Source of the DNA: Fibrobacter sp. UBA1765
Lineage (GTDB): Bacteria; Fibrobacterota; Fibrobacteria; Fibrobacterales; Fibrobacteraceae
NCBI GenBank assembly: GCA_002314675.1
Contig: DCGZ01000022.1
Span: 22,657-49,457, forward strand
DNA length: 26,801 bases
Direction: 5' to 3'
The position numbers and the translations under genes are program-made. Below the pieces are notes generated by a model, which ran no database searches, was not told the DNA's origin, and worked only from the letters and a program-made list of their open reading frames with translations. This document shows positions 7,015-14,798 of this stretch, one piece after another; within the stretch, counting starts at the first letter, position 1, and each line of letters starts with the position of its first letter.

Positions 7015-8510
7015 TTAGAAACAAGATCAAGATGCAAGATGCAAGAATTTTAAAAACAATTCTTTTTCTTTCGTCTTTCGTCTTTTGTCTTTCGTCTTTT
7101 ATTGCCTGCGGCGATTCCAGCGATACTGCTGGCGTGATTTCTGAAACGGAATCCGGTCACCAGATTGCTGGCGTTGTCGTTGATGCAAGTGGAAAGCCTG
7201 TCGCGGGTGCCGAACTTGTGCTAGTTACAGGAGACTTTGTTGCTGCGCGTAGGGTGCCTGTTGCGACTGCCGTTTCTGCTGAAGATGGTTCCTTTAAGTT
7301 TGACTATTCGTACGGCATGAATGATGTGTTCCATGGCGTAACTGGGCACCGTGTTTTTGCAACAACTGCAGAAGGTCTTTCTGCAATGCAGAATGTGGAA
7401 TGGGATACGGATTCCGCAAGGCTTGAACTTGCAGAAAGTGCCTTGCTCCAGATTGAACCTTATGTTTACAACCTCAAGAAAAACGACACGCTCTGCATTT
7501 ATGGCACTCCGTATTGCGAAGCAATGACAGAAGAAAAGTTCAATGCCGATGAATTACTTGAATTCCATTTGCCTGCAATGCACGTTGATACCATTGTACC
7601 GATTTTTAATTCGGTTCCGAGCTATGCCGATTTCCCGATGGATGTAGAAGCGGGCGATAGCATTGTCGTGAACTTCTTTAGCAAGGCCGAAGAAACATAT
7701 ACCATGAAAGTCCCGGAAGGAGCTGTGACTGGTTTTACTTTGCCTGGCCTTGCGCTCCCGATGAAAAATAACCCTGGCGATGGTGAATATTGCATTGGCT
7801 TTAGCAATGGTGAATCTGGTTGCAATGCTGGTTCTACGTATGCGATTCTCCCGTTCGTAACTTTAGATTCTGTAATGGAATATGGCTATGCCAAAAGGTA
7901 CAATAACGTTGTAGATGAAAAGAAATTCTCTGTGCCATTTGTTTACGATGAACAACACACGTTCCCGCCAGAAAAAAGCGAAATCTTTATTGCTGACGAT
8001 AAAGCTTTGGGCAAAAACAATCGCAGACATCGTACCTTGTGGTTCAAGTTTGATGGCGAAGCAATGAGCGACACAGGCCATGTGATGATGTATTATGGCT
8101 CCAAACAGGATGCAAGGCTTGAATTACGCCAGTGCACAGAAGATAAGCAGGTGGCTTGCGTTCGCATAACATCTGGCCTTGACGATGCAAGCGTCGATAC
8201 GACTCTCTATGGAGCTGCAAAGGTCTTTGATGGCGAATGGCATTCCTACACAATTTCTATTTACGAAAAGCACTTGACGATTGTTGTAGACGGCAAGGTT
8301 TTACGCAATACTGATATCAAGGTTGCCCCGGAATTTTACGAAGGTGGTTTCTTGCTTTTGGATACGACCGGCAACTTGAAAGTCAAGGCGATGATGGTCG
8401 GCGATTTTGATGAAGATATCTTACTTGACGATCCTGATAAAAAGTGGGATAAGCTTTTGGCCTGGATCCAGACAGAGCATTATTTGTTTAACGATTACTT
8501 CGGGTTTTAA
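7011..8510 (+). CDS. Lipoprotein with carboxypeptidase-regulatory-like and LamG-like domains
   Basis: A 499-residue surface lipoprotein candidate. The ATG at 7011 has a good GGAGG (7002-7006) and overlaps the upstream stop by four bases. The signal peptide is unusually long, with lipidated Cys33 in the lipobox FIAC. Residues about 48-150 look like a CarboxypepD-regulatory/SpaA beta-sandwich (IAGVVVDASGKPVAGAELVLV). Residues about 325-465 look like a concanavalin/LamG fold (TLWFKFDGEAMSDTG...EWHSYTISIYEKHLTIVVDG), which commonly binds glycans. Residues 6-13 and 19-30 are encoded by low-complexity repeats (aagatgcaagatgcaa; tctttcgtctttcgtctttt), so the export signal seems to be built partly from intergenic-type repeat DNA. 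The precise function is unknown; glycan binding or sensing at the cell surface is an inference. Confidence 0.75.
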   Translation: MIRNKIKMQDARILKTILFLSSFVFCLSSFIACGDSSDTAGVISETESGHQIAGVVVDASGKPVAGAELVLVTGDFVAARRVPVATAVSAEDGSFKFDYSYGMNDVFHGVTGHRVFATTAEGLSAMQNVEWDTDSARLELAESALLQIEPYVYNLKKNDTLCIYGTPYCEAMTEEKFNADELLEFHLPAMHVDTIVPIFNSVPSYADFPMDVEAGDSIVVNFFSKAEETYTMKVPEGAVTGFTLPGLALPMKNNPGDGEYCIGFSNGESGCNAGSTYAILPFVTLDSVMEYGYAKRYNNVVDEKKFSVPFVYDEQHTFPPEKSEIFIADDKALGKNNRRHRTLWFKFDGEAMSDTGHVMMYYGSKQDARLELRQCTEDKQVACVRITSGLDDASVDTTLYGAAKVFDGEWHSYTISIYEKHLTIVVDGKVLRNTDIKVAPEFYEGGFLLLDTTGNLKVKAMMVGDFDEDILLDDPDKKWDKLLAWIQTEHYLFNDYFGF

Positions 8511-8512
8511 GT

Positions 8513-8547
8513 AAAAATAAAAGAGGACGTTGGTCCTCTTTTTTGTA
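8513..8547. terminator. Bidirectional terminator, copy 1
   Basis: AAGAGGAC (8521-8528), loop GTTG, GTCCTCTT (8533-8540), followed by T-rich sequence and preceded by an A-run, so it can serve both strands between convergent genes. The 35 bases 8513-8547 are identical to 11401-11435. Confidence 0.85.
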
Positions 8548-8698
8548 TGTTTCTTGCTTACTTCGCTGTAGAGAATTTTTTGTTGTTTTTACGGAAGGTT
8601 TGCTCTAACTTTTACCTTGTCTTTGCGAACGAAGTGCTTGCAACTCTCGTATAGGCTTGTGTGCTGGCCCCTTGGGGGGACGCTATCTAAGACGTGTT

Positions 8699-9481
8699 TT
8701 ACAATGCCTGTATTTCCTCGGGAGTGAGGCCAGAAACTGAAGCAATTTCTTCCAAAGTAAGTTTCCCCTGAACACGCAACGCCTTGGCGAGTTCGCGCTT
8801 TTCTTCGTCGCGACCTTTCTTATACCGAATGTTGAGTTCCTGTTCCAGGGTCATGTAAGCCTTCTTCGTGATGGGGTCCTTGCGGTACTGTTCCACGAGA
8901 TCGTGGATGCGCTTCATCTTTGCAGATCCGTGCTCCTGCGTGGCAAAGTACTGCATGTATTCGCGGATGGAGTTGTCCTTGATTTCGCGATACTTCTTAA
9001 AGATATAATAATTTTTGTAACAGAGGTCGCCCATCAGGATGCTCGGATCGCTTTCTTCGCGATTTTGGAATCTATAAACAGGCTTGTCCCTGCCGAAGAT
9101 GTCGTCCGGGCAGATGAACAGGATGTACTGTTCCCGGAGTTCGTCGTAGCTTACGCCCTTGGCGAGAACATCCAGGTCGCACATTCCCTGGTAGTAGCGG
9201 GCGCGCTTGGGCAGTTCGCCGGTATCGACCATCTGCATCTCGATGTCAAAGAAACGACCTGTACCGGGCAATTCCTCCTTCACGAGCACATCGAAGCGGA
9301 CGCTCTTGTGGAAGGGATCTTCCTGGGTCGTGGCTTCGGCGACCACGGAAATCTTGTCGATGGAAATTTTCAGGATGTCCTGCAGAAAATCCTTGGCGAC
9401 ATCCTCGTTGCTGAAGACCTTGGCGAACATGAAATTGTCGGTAATGTCCAGGTCTTCGTACCTTTTCATTTGATAGCTCAT
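8699..9481 (-). CDS. Rpn/PD-(D/E)XK nuclease family transposase-like protein
   Basis: A 260-residue protein of the Rpn / PDDEXK_2 (TIGR01784-type) family. These are putative recombination-promoting nucleases often annotated as transposases, although they are not flanked by IS ends. Visible features are the N-terminal DLDITDNFMFAKVF motif (10-23) and the nuclease core with D64 (VRFDVLV) and E81-x-Q83 (FFDIEMQM). Then come RARYYQGM (93-100) and a C-terminal Lys/Glu-rich helical tail that may act in target binding (LAKALRVQGKLTLEEIASVSGLTPEEI). A GGAGGA Shine-Dalgarno precedes the start on the minus strand. No terminal inverted repeats are seen. The gene is convergent with the lipoprotein at 7011 and divergent from the one at 9707. 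Confidence 0.85.
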   Translation of the reverse strand: MSYQMKRYEDLDITDNFMFAKVFSNEDVAKDFLQDILKISIDKISVVAEATTQEDPFHKSVRFDVLVKEELPGTGRFFDIEMQMVDTGELPKRARYYQGMCDLDVLAKGVSYDELREQYILFICPDDIFGRDKPVYRFQNREESDPSILMGDLCYKNYYIFKKYREIKDNSIREYMQYFATQEHGSAKMKRIHDLVEQYRKDPITKKAYMTLEQELNIRYKKGRDEEKRELAKALRVQGKLTLEEIASVSGLTPEEIQAL

Positions 9482-9706
9482 TTTTCCTCCTGTCGCTACA
9501 GGCTAAAAAAGCGACGGACTGTTTAACTCATAATACTTAATGCGGCACTCGCCAGAATATGAACGAAAAATAGTTAAATGCTTTTTTGTTCACTATGAAT
9601 TTAGATATGAAAAGAATTTGTGTCAAGGGAGTTTGAAAAAATTTATTGATTAACAGCTGATAAAAATGATTAAATTTAGAATAGACTAATGAAATGGAGA
9701 ACCGCT

Positions 9707-11386
9707 ATGAAGGGACTATTTGCTTTGTTGACATCTTTGTCTATGTTAGGGTTAGTGGCGTGTTCTTCGGCGACGTCATCCATGGAAGATGAAGAGGATG
9801 CTGTAGAATCTAGCTCTTCCATTGAAGCTTCGGGTTCTAAATCAGAAGCAAAAGATTCCAGTTCTTCAACAAAGGAAATATCGTCTTCAAGTGATAAGGG
9901 TAAATCATCCTCTAGCACAAAAGAAGGTTCATCATCAAGTAAGGGTGACGAATCTTCTTCGTCCAAAACTGATGAGGAAGAGGAAAATTGTGTTGGCGAA
10001 GCTGGCAAGGCCTGGGATGGAACTACGGCCAAGACGTTTGCATGCGGTTCTGGAACAAAGTTGAAACCCTATATAATTCAGACTGCAGAGCAGTTAGCCA
10101 AGCTGTCATTCATTGTTGGAGCAAAGGACCCAGCATATAACGCAGACACCTATTTCAAACTTGGAGCAGACATTGTTCTCCATGATGAAAAATTGGTTGA
10201 TGACAAGGGTGCTCTAGTTGCTGATTCCACTAAACTTATTAAGTGGACTCCCATTGGCAATGCTAATGTTGCATTTGCGGCCCATTTTGATGGTGATGGA
10301 CACACCGTAAGTGGCATGTTCATTAATACAACCAGTACCCATAACGGTTTGTTTGGTAATGTTTCCGGTCTAGTCGAGAACGTTAGTGTGACTAATTCTT
10401 GGGTTCAAGGAGGCAAATATACAGCTGGTTTAGTTGGATTTAGCAATGGCGACATCAAGAATGTTTCCAACGAAGCCAGTGTAAATAGTTCTGAGGAGTG
10501 TCTTGGAGGCGTTGTTGGAAAGGCAGACCGTCACGCTTATAATGTCAATTCGACGATTATTAAGGCATATAATAAAGGATTTATCACTGGCAAGAAAAAT
10601 GTTGGGGGAATTGCAGGGTGTGCAACTGACATCACGATGGATATTGCCGAAAACGATGCTCTAATCAGTGGAACTGGTCTTGTTGGCGGTATTTTGGGTG
10701 GTACTGGTTCATCGTCAAATAATCATATAAAGCATTTGAAGAATCGTGGTAATGTGTTCGGTACCCATTTTGTTGGTGGTATTATCGGAAATTGCGCCAC
10801 ATCCGTATCATTATTCTCTGCCGGAACATACAGCCAGCGTTGTTCAGAATATCTTATCTGCGGGAAAATAGAGTATGTTGCGAATTATGGTAAAATCAGT
10901 GGCAAAGACTATGTTGCTGGCATCTCCGGTGACGTTTGTGTAGCTACAGTGTCTAATGCAGGTAACGCAGGCGATATTGAAGGAAACAATGTGGTTTCTG
11001 GCGTTCTCGGTTACTCTGGTTACTCCAATACATCATCCATGTACAATATCGGAAAGGTCTATGGTACAGCAAATATAGGCGGCATCATCGGCTATAATCA
11101 AGAAGGCGTAACCCAGGCTGCATATACCGTTGGCGAGGTCGATGGTGATGAAGAAATTGGTGTCATGATTGGCCATAACTACAACACCACCATGGCCGAC
11201 TATTACTACCTTGCTCAGGGCGAACTGGAACCATTTGGCTCCAATGATGGAGGAGGCTTTGCTACTGTAAAGACTTCTGACGATATGAAGAAGGAATCCT
11301 TCGTAGATTTACTTGGTGATGACTTTATTCTTGCTAGTGGAAGTAATAGTGGTTATCCAATTCTAAAATGGGAAATAGAGGAATAA
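9707..11386 (+). CDS. GLUG-motif lipoprotein with Ser-rich stalk
   Basis: A 559-residue predicted surface lipoprotein. The start at 9707 is preferred over the in-frame ATG at 9689 because GGAGA (9696-9700) lies 6 bases before it. The lipobox is LVAC with Cys19. Residues about 25-95 are a low-complexity Ser/Lys/Glu stalk (repeats of SSSS). From about 180 onward come at least eight GLUG-type repeats of the form VGGIxG: AGLVGFSNG, GGVVGKAD, VGGIAGCA, VGGILGG, VGGIIGN, VAGISGD, VSGVLGY, IGGIIGYN. GLUG repeats form a beta-solenoid found in adhesins and surface proteins. The end, TSDDMKKESFVDLLG...GYPILKWE, is the usual cap of such proteins. A role in adhesion is an inference. Confidence 0.82.
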   Translation: MKGLFALLTSLSMLGLVACSSATSSMEDEEDAVESSSSIEASGSKSEAKDSSSSTKEISSSSDKGKSSSSTKEGSSSSKGDESSSSKTDEEEENCVGEAGKAWDGTTAKTFACGSGTKLKPYIIQTAEQLAKLSFIVGAKDPAYNADTYFKLGADIVLHDEKLVDDKGALVADSTKLIKWTPIGNANVAFAAHFDGDGHTVSGMFINTTSTHNGLFGNVSGLVENVSVTNSWVQGGKYTAGLVGFSNGDIKNVSNEASVNSSEECLGGVVGKADRHAYNVNSTIIKAYNKGFITGKKNVGGIAGCATDITMDIAENDALISGTGLVGGILGGTGSSSNNHIKHLKNRGNVFGTHFVGGIIGNCATSVSLFSAGTYSQRCSEYLICGKIEYVANYGKISGKDYVAGISGDVCVATVSNAGNAGDIEGNNVVSGVLGYSGYSNTSSMYNIGKVYGTANIGGIIGYNQEGVTQAAYTVGEVDGDEEIGVMIGHNYNTTMADYYYLAQGELEPFGSNDGGGFATVKTSDDMKKESFVDLLGDDFILASGSNSGYPILKWEIEE

Positions 11387-11400
11387 GATTGTTTTAACCA

Positions 11401-11435
11401 AAAAATAAAAGAGGACGTTGGTCCTCTTTTTTGTA
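11401..11435. terminator. Bidirectional terminator, copy 2
   Basis: AAGAGGAC (11409-11416), loop GTTG, GTCCTCTT (11421-11428), then a T-run, with an A-run on the other side. It serves the GLUG lipoprotein and the convergent epimerase. It is identical to 8513-8547 over 35 bases, loop included. Confidence 0.85.
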
Positions 11436-11447
11436 GCCTTAAAAATG

Positions 11448-12401
11448 TTAAGCCTTGAACGTTGCCGACCATTCTAGGTTCAGCTCTTCGCCTGCGTTCA
11501 GAACGATCATTTCCCTGTGATGGTTCAAAACGTCCGGTTCGCTTGTCATCGGCTCGATGGCGATGCTGTCGCGATCTGGCGGAGTGTAAACAACAAGCTG
11601 GCGGAATCCCTTGGCGTCGGACTTCTGTGAAATCGTGATGGATTCCTTTTCGCTTGCAAGAACGGTGCTTGCGCTTTCGAAGTTGCCCTTGAGGGCGAAG
11701 CAGTCGTTGATGAAAGTGTCGCCGAGTGCGGCCTTGCCTTCGAAGCGTGTTTCTGCAACGCGTTCGCCGGTCGGAATGTCTGTGCTGTCGAGGAGCAGGC
11801 GTTCAGATTCCGGAATCGAAAGCGTGAGCGTATCAACCTTTTGACCGAGCATAAAGTACGGGTGCCAACCTTCTGCGTAAGGCATTGCGTTTGGGCCAAC
11901 GTTCTTTGTGTAGCTCTTTAGGGTAACGCTTTCGCCTGTAAATGTAAATGCGGTTTCTGCACGGAACGGGAACGGGAAACCGGCGTGGTTGCCTGTCCAG
12001 TCGTAAGCCACCTTGAGCGTTGCGGAGGCTTCGTCAGATTCAAAAGAAACGAGCGACCACTTTTTGGTATGGGTCAAGCCGTGCAGGGAATGCTTTGCCC
12101 AGGTCACGTTGTTGTCTAGTTGGTAGCTGTTGCCGTTCCACTGCCAAACGGCGTTGTTTGTGCGGCCCGGCCATGGGGAAAGGCGTTCGCCTGCGCTTGT
12201 GTCGGCCTGCGTTTCGCGGAAGGTCTTTTCGTCGCGGTAGCCAAACAGAAGTTCGCGAGTGCCGTTTACGACTGGAACGCGCCATGCGTTAAGGCCTGCG
12301 CCCCAGCCTGTTAAAATTTCAAGTTCAGCGCCGTCTTCACGGGCGATTACAAGGCGCTCGACAGTGCCGAGCGGGCGAGAAATAAGGGAAAACTTTGTCA
12401 T
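11448..12401 (-). CDS. Aldose 1-epimerase (galactose mutarotase-like)
   Basis: A 317-residue galactose-mutarotase-fold enzyme that interconverts the alpha and beta anomers of sugars in the cytoplasm. Catalytic landmarks are present: HSLHGLTH with His107, GWHPYF with His180, an Asp at FINDCF (about 232), and the catalytic base in IAIEPMTSEPD (Glu282). Early motifs are typical (WGAGLNAWRVP; SPWPGRTNN with substrate-binding Arg80 and Asn82). No Shine-Dalgarno is evident. It lies 25 bases downstream of the ATPase gene on the same strand, so it may be co-transcribed with it. Whether the substrate is galactose or glucose, free or phosphorylated, cannot be told. Confidence 0.85.
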   Translation of the reverse strand: MTKFSLISRPLGTVERLVIAREDGAELEILTGWGAGLNAWRVPVVNGTRELLFGYRDEKTFRETQADTSAGERLSPWPGRTNNAVWQWNGNSYQLDNNVTWAKHSLHGLTHTKKWSLVSFESDEASATLKVAYDWTGNHAGFPFPFRAETAFTFTGESVTLKSYTKNVGPNAMPYAEGWHPYFMLGQKVDTLTLSIPESERLLLDSTDIPTGERVAETRFEGKAALGDTFINDCFALKGNFESASTVLASEKESITISQKSDAKGFRQLVVYTPPDRDSIAIEPMTSEPDVLNHHREMIVLNAGEELNLEWSATFKA

Positions 12402-12426
12402 GTGCGTAAATGTATAAATTATCGGT

Positions 12427-13740
12427 TTAAATAGAATGAATGGTTTCTAGGCACCACTTCCAAACGGGAACGACTTTAATTCCATCATCCAGAATGGCCT
12501 CGGAATCCCAGGTGACGACTAGGCAATCCTTGACTTTTATCTCATCGCGGGCAAGGCGCAAGGCCGACAGTTCGCGATCCGATGTCTCGGATTTTTCCAT
12601 GTTCCAGGCAACTTGAATTAATTGCCGTGTTTTTGAATTTTGGTCAGTCACCAAAAAGTCAACTTCGCCGCCAGATTTGTTGATATAATACTCGATTTTA
12701 TTGTTGCCGCGGCGCAGGTGCATAAACACTAGGTTTTCAAGCAGCCAGCCTCGTTCCGCATCGTTCTTTGGAGTCATGGCGCGAATGAGTCCGGTATCGA
12801 CGATGTAGAACTTGTCTGGGTTCGTGCGGCGAACAGCCAGAGAATCAGTCCTTATGGAAACTGGATAAATCAAGTAGGCATTGACAAAATATTGCAGGTA
12901 TTCAGAAATGCGTTCGCGATTGTCGGAAGCGCCTATGGCACGGAGTGCACCGGAGATGGCTCGTGTAGAAATTTTGCGGGCGTAGTTGTGGATGATGTAA
13001 TCCAAAGTATAACGCAACGCCTGAGTGCTTGAAATTTCATGGCGTTCAATTACATCGCGATAAACTACGGCATTCACATATTCCTGAAGCAGTTTGTTGC
13101 GGATTCGCAAATCTTCGCCTTGAATATCGGGGAAGCCACCTTCTTCAAGATAACGGGTCATGGCGTTTCGCAGCAAGCCTGCCGTTCTCGGAGAAAATGG
13201 CATTTGAGGCACAGTTTTTACCAAGCCATTAAAAGTCAAATATTCCGCAAAAGAAAGCGGGAAAATTTCAACATCGAGAGAACGGCCTCGTAACTGCGTG
13301 GCGACTTCTGATGAAAGAAGTTTCGCAGAAGACCCTGTCAGGCAAAGCTGAACACGATTGGAATCCACCAATCGGCGGGCAAATAATTCCCAGCCGTCAA
13401 CATCCTGGAGTTCATCAAGAAAATACCAGCATTTTTCCTTTGCTGCTTCGGGGTACATAGCTGCATGAATTTCACCAATGAGCTTCAAGTCGTTTGCGGA
13501 AACACCTCGCAAGCGTTCATCGTCAAAGTTGATATAAACAATCCGTTCTAATGGAATGCCATTGCTGAGCAATTCCTGTATTCGACGAAACGCCACATAG
13601 GTCTTGCCCACACGACGCATGCCGATAATGGAGGTCGCGTTTCGCGCTTTTTCGTAGTATTCTACAACACGGGGGTGAATTTTTTCGGGAAGGCCTTCCT
13701 CGTAAAATTCACGCATAATTTCGGCAATTGCATTCTTCAT
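12427..13740 (-). CDS. AAA ATPase with DUF4143 C-terminal domain
   Basis: A 437-residue protein of the AAA_14 + DUF4143 family, common and often multicopy in bacteria, with no firmly known role. Walker A is GMRRVGKT (40-47). Walker B is YFLDE (106-110), followed by LTGSSAKLL (sensor-like) and LRGR. The DUF4143 region has YIVDTGLIRA and a PD-(D/E)XK-like nuclease remnant, GGEVDFLV...RQLIQVAW. The usual E-x-K is replaced by Q-V-A, so nuclease activity is doubtful. The ATG at 13740 was chosen over an in-frame TTG at 13749. Directly upstream are two tandem inverted repeats (13779-13832) that could be its own operator. It may form an operon with the epimerase 25 bases downstream. Confidence 0.85.
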   Translation of the reverse strand: MKNAIAEIMREFYEEGLPEKIHPRVVEYYEKARNATSIIGMRRVGKTYVAFRRIQELLSNGIPLERIVYINFDDERLRGVSANDLKLIGEIHAAMYPEAAKEKCWYFLDELQDVDGWELFARRLVDSNRVQLCLTGSSAKLLSSEVATQLRGRSLDVEIFPLSFAEYLTFNGLVKTVPQMPFSPRTAGLLRNAMTRYLEEGGFPDIQGEDLRIRNKLLQEYVNAVVYRDVIERHEISSTQALRYTLDYIIHNYARKISTRAISGALRAIGASDNRERISEYLQYFVNAYLIYPVSIRTDSLAVRRTNPDKFYIVDTGLIRAMTPKNDAERGWLLENLVFMHLRRGNNKIEYYINKSGGEVDFLVTDQNSKTRQLIQVAWNMEKSETSDRELSALRLARDEIKVKDCLVVTWDSEAILDDGIKVVPVWKWCLETIHSI

Positions 13741-13778
13741 GGTTTGCAATATACATAATTTTTGATCGTGAAGTAAAA

Positions 13779-13832
13779 TTGGCTTAAAAAATATGCCAAT
13801 TTAAAGGTAAATTGGCTTAAAAAATAGGCCAA
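13779..13832. promoter_or_regulatory. Two tandem TTGGC-N11-GCCAA inverted repeats
   Basis: Copy 1 is TTGGC 13779-13783 with GCCAA 13795-13799. Copy 2 is TTGGC 13812-13816 with GCCAA 13828-13832. The spacers are 11 bases each and nearly identical (ttaaaaaatat / ttaaaaaatag), and the copies are 33 bases apart (about three helical turns). They lie 40 bases upstream of the ATPase ATG and in the divergent gap before the TIGR02147 gene, so they could control either gene. No cognate regulator is established. Confidence 0.5.
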
Positions 13833-13913
13833 ATCGGTGAAAATGGGGCGGCTTGCTTTACTTTTTGCATTATTTATTGTTTCCAAAATTAATGTATTTT
13901 TACATTTTGTATG

Positions 13914-13942
13914 TTGACTATTTTAACTTTAAGACCTAAATT
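13914..13942 (+). promoter_or_regulatory. Promoter of the second TIGR02147 gene, possibly leaderless
   Basis: TTGACT (13914-13919) and TAAATT (13937-13942) are separated by 17 bases. Transcription would start at about 13949-13950, which is the ATG itself, and no Shine-Dalgarno is present. If the first ATG is used the mRNA would be leaderless; the in-frame ATG at 13980 is the alternative. Confidence 0.45.
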
Positions 13943-13949
13943 ATAAATA

Positions 13950-14798
13950 ATGAATAGTGTTTCCAAAAATAGTGTATTTATGTATTTTGACTATCGCGAC
14001 TTTTTAGGCGCGGTTTTGGAAAATATTCAAAAAATCGACAAAAAGGCCTCTTTAAGGTCTATCCAGGAGTCTATCGGAGTTCAGGGTTCCGGCTTTTTTA
14101 CACGAATTTTGGCAGGCGATCGCCCCCTTTCTATAGAAAACGCAAAAATCATTGCTAACGCCTGGGGTATGGATGCGGCAGAAACGGAATACTTTTTTGA
14201 CATGGTCCGTTTCGGAAACGAAAAGAATGTAGACAAGCGCGAAGTACTGCTGAAAAAACTGATTGCAGCAAGAGCAAATAACGCGGAATACGCCCTGCAA
14301 GATAGCGCCATGCAATTTTTTTCAAAGTGGTATTACCCGGTTTTGCGTGACTTGCTCCCGCTCTTGCCGGTGAACACTCCTGCAGAAAAAATCGGTCGCA
14401 TGTTTACGCCGGCTCTTCGTGCCCCGCAGGTAAATAGCGGCATAAACTATTTGTTGAAAAGTGGCTTTGTTTTGGCAAATGAAGATGGAACATATTCAGT
14501 AACCGAGCCGATCGTTTCTACGCCGCCGCGTGTGCGTTCTACAATTCTTCGCAAGTACCATATCAAGAATCTTGAAATCAACCAAGAAGTCTATGACGAA
14601 TTTACTGTAGATGATCGCAGCATGACAAGCGTTACTTGCAGCCTTTCGAAGGAGTCCTTTGAAAAGGTGCGTGCAGAAATCGCTGCACTCCGCGACCGCA
14701 TTTTGGCGCTTGCCCGCGAAGACAAAAATCCAGACAGGGTTTGCCATGTGGGCTTTCAGCTAGTGCCAAGGGCAAAAGTTCAGGGAGGCAAAAAATGA
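13950..14798 (+). CDS. TIGR02147 family protein, putative regulator (second copy)
   Basis: A 282-residue paralogue of the protein at 6178. It has the family start motif SVFMYFDYRDFLGAVLE and an HTH-like segment (about 35-65, LRSIQESIGVQGSGFFTRIL). Then come a helical middle with FFSKWYYPVLRDLL, a winged-helix-like segment (INYLLKSGFVLANEDGTYSVT), and the C-terminal motif SMTSVTCSLSKESFEKVRAEIAALRDRI. The start at 13950 has no Shine-Dalgarno and may be leaderless. Its first 40 bases partly repeat the upstream promoter DNA (13878-13920). The stop overlaps the lipoprotein start by four bases (ATGA). The arrangement mirrors 6178-8510 and is followed by a cellulase, suggesting control of a fibre-degradation unit; that is an inference. 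Confidence 0.8.
   Translation: MNSVSKNSVFMYFDYRDFLGAVLENIQKIDKKASLRSIQESIGVQGSGFFTRILAGDRPLSIENAKIIANAWGMDAAETEYFFDMVRFGNEKNVDKREVLLKKLIAARANNAEYALQDSAMQFFSKWYYPVLRDLLPLLPVNTPAEKIGRMFTPALRAPQVNSGINYLLKSGFVLANEDGTYSVTEPIVSTPPRVRSTILRKYHIKNLEINQEVYDEFTVDDRSMTSVTCSLSKESFEKVRAEIAALRDRILALAREDKNPDRVCHVGFQLVPRAKVQGGKK

Noticed and set aside
8699..9481. A complete insertion sequence around the PD-(D/E)XK transposase-like gene
   Set aside because: No terminal inverted repeats or target duplication are seen at the gene's borders; the Rpn family is commonly found without IS ends.
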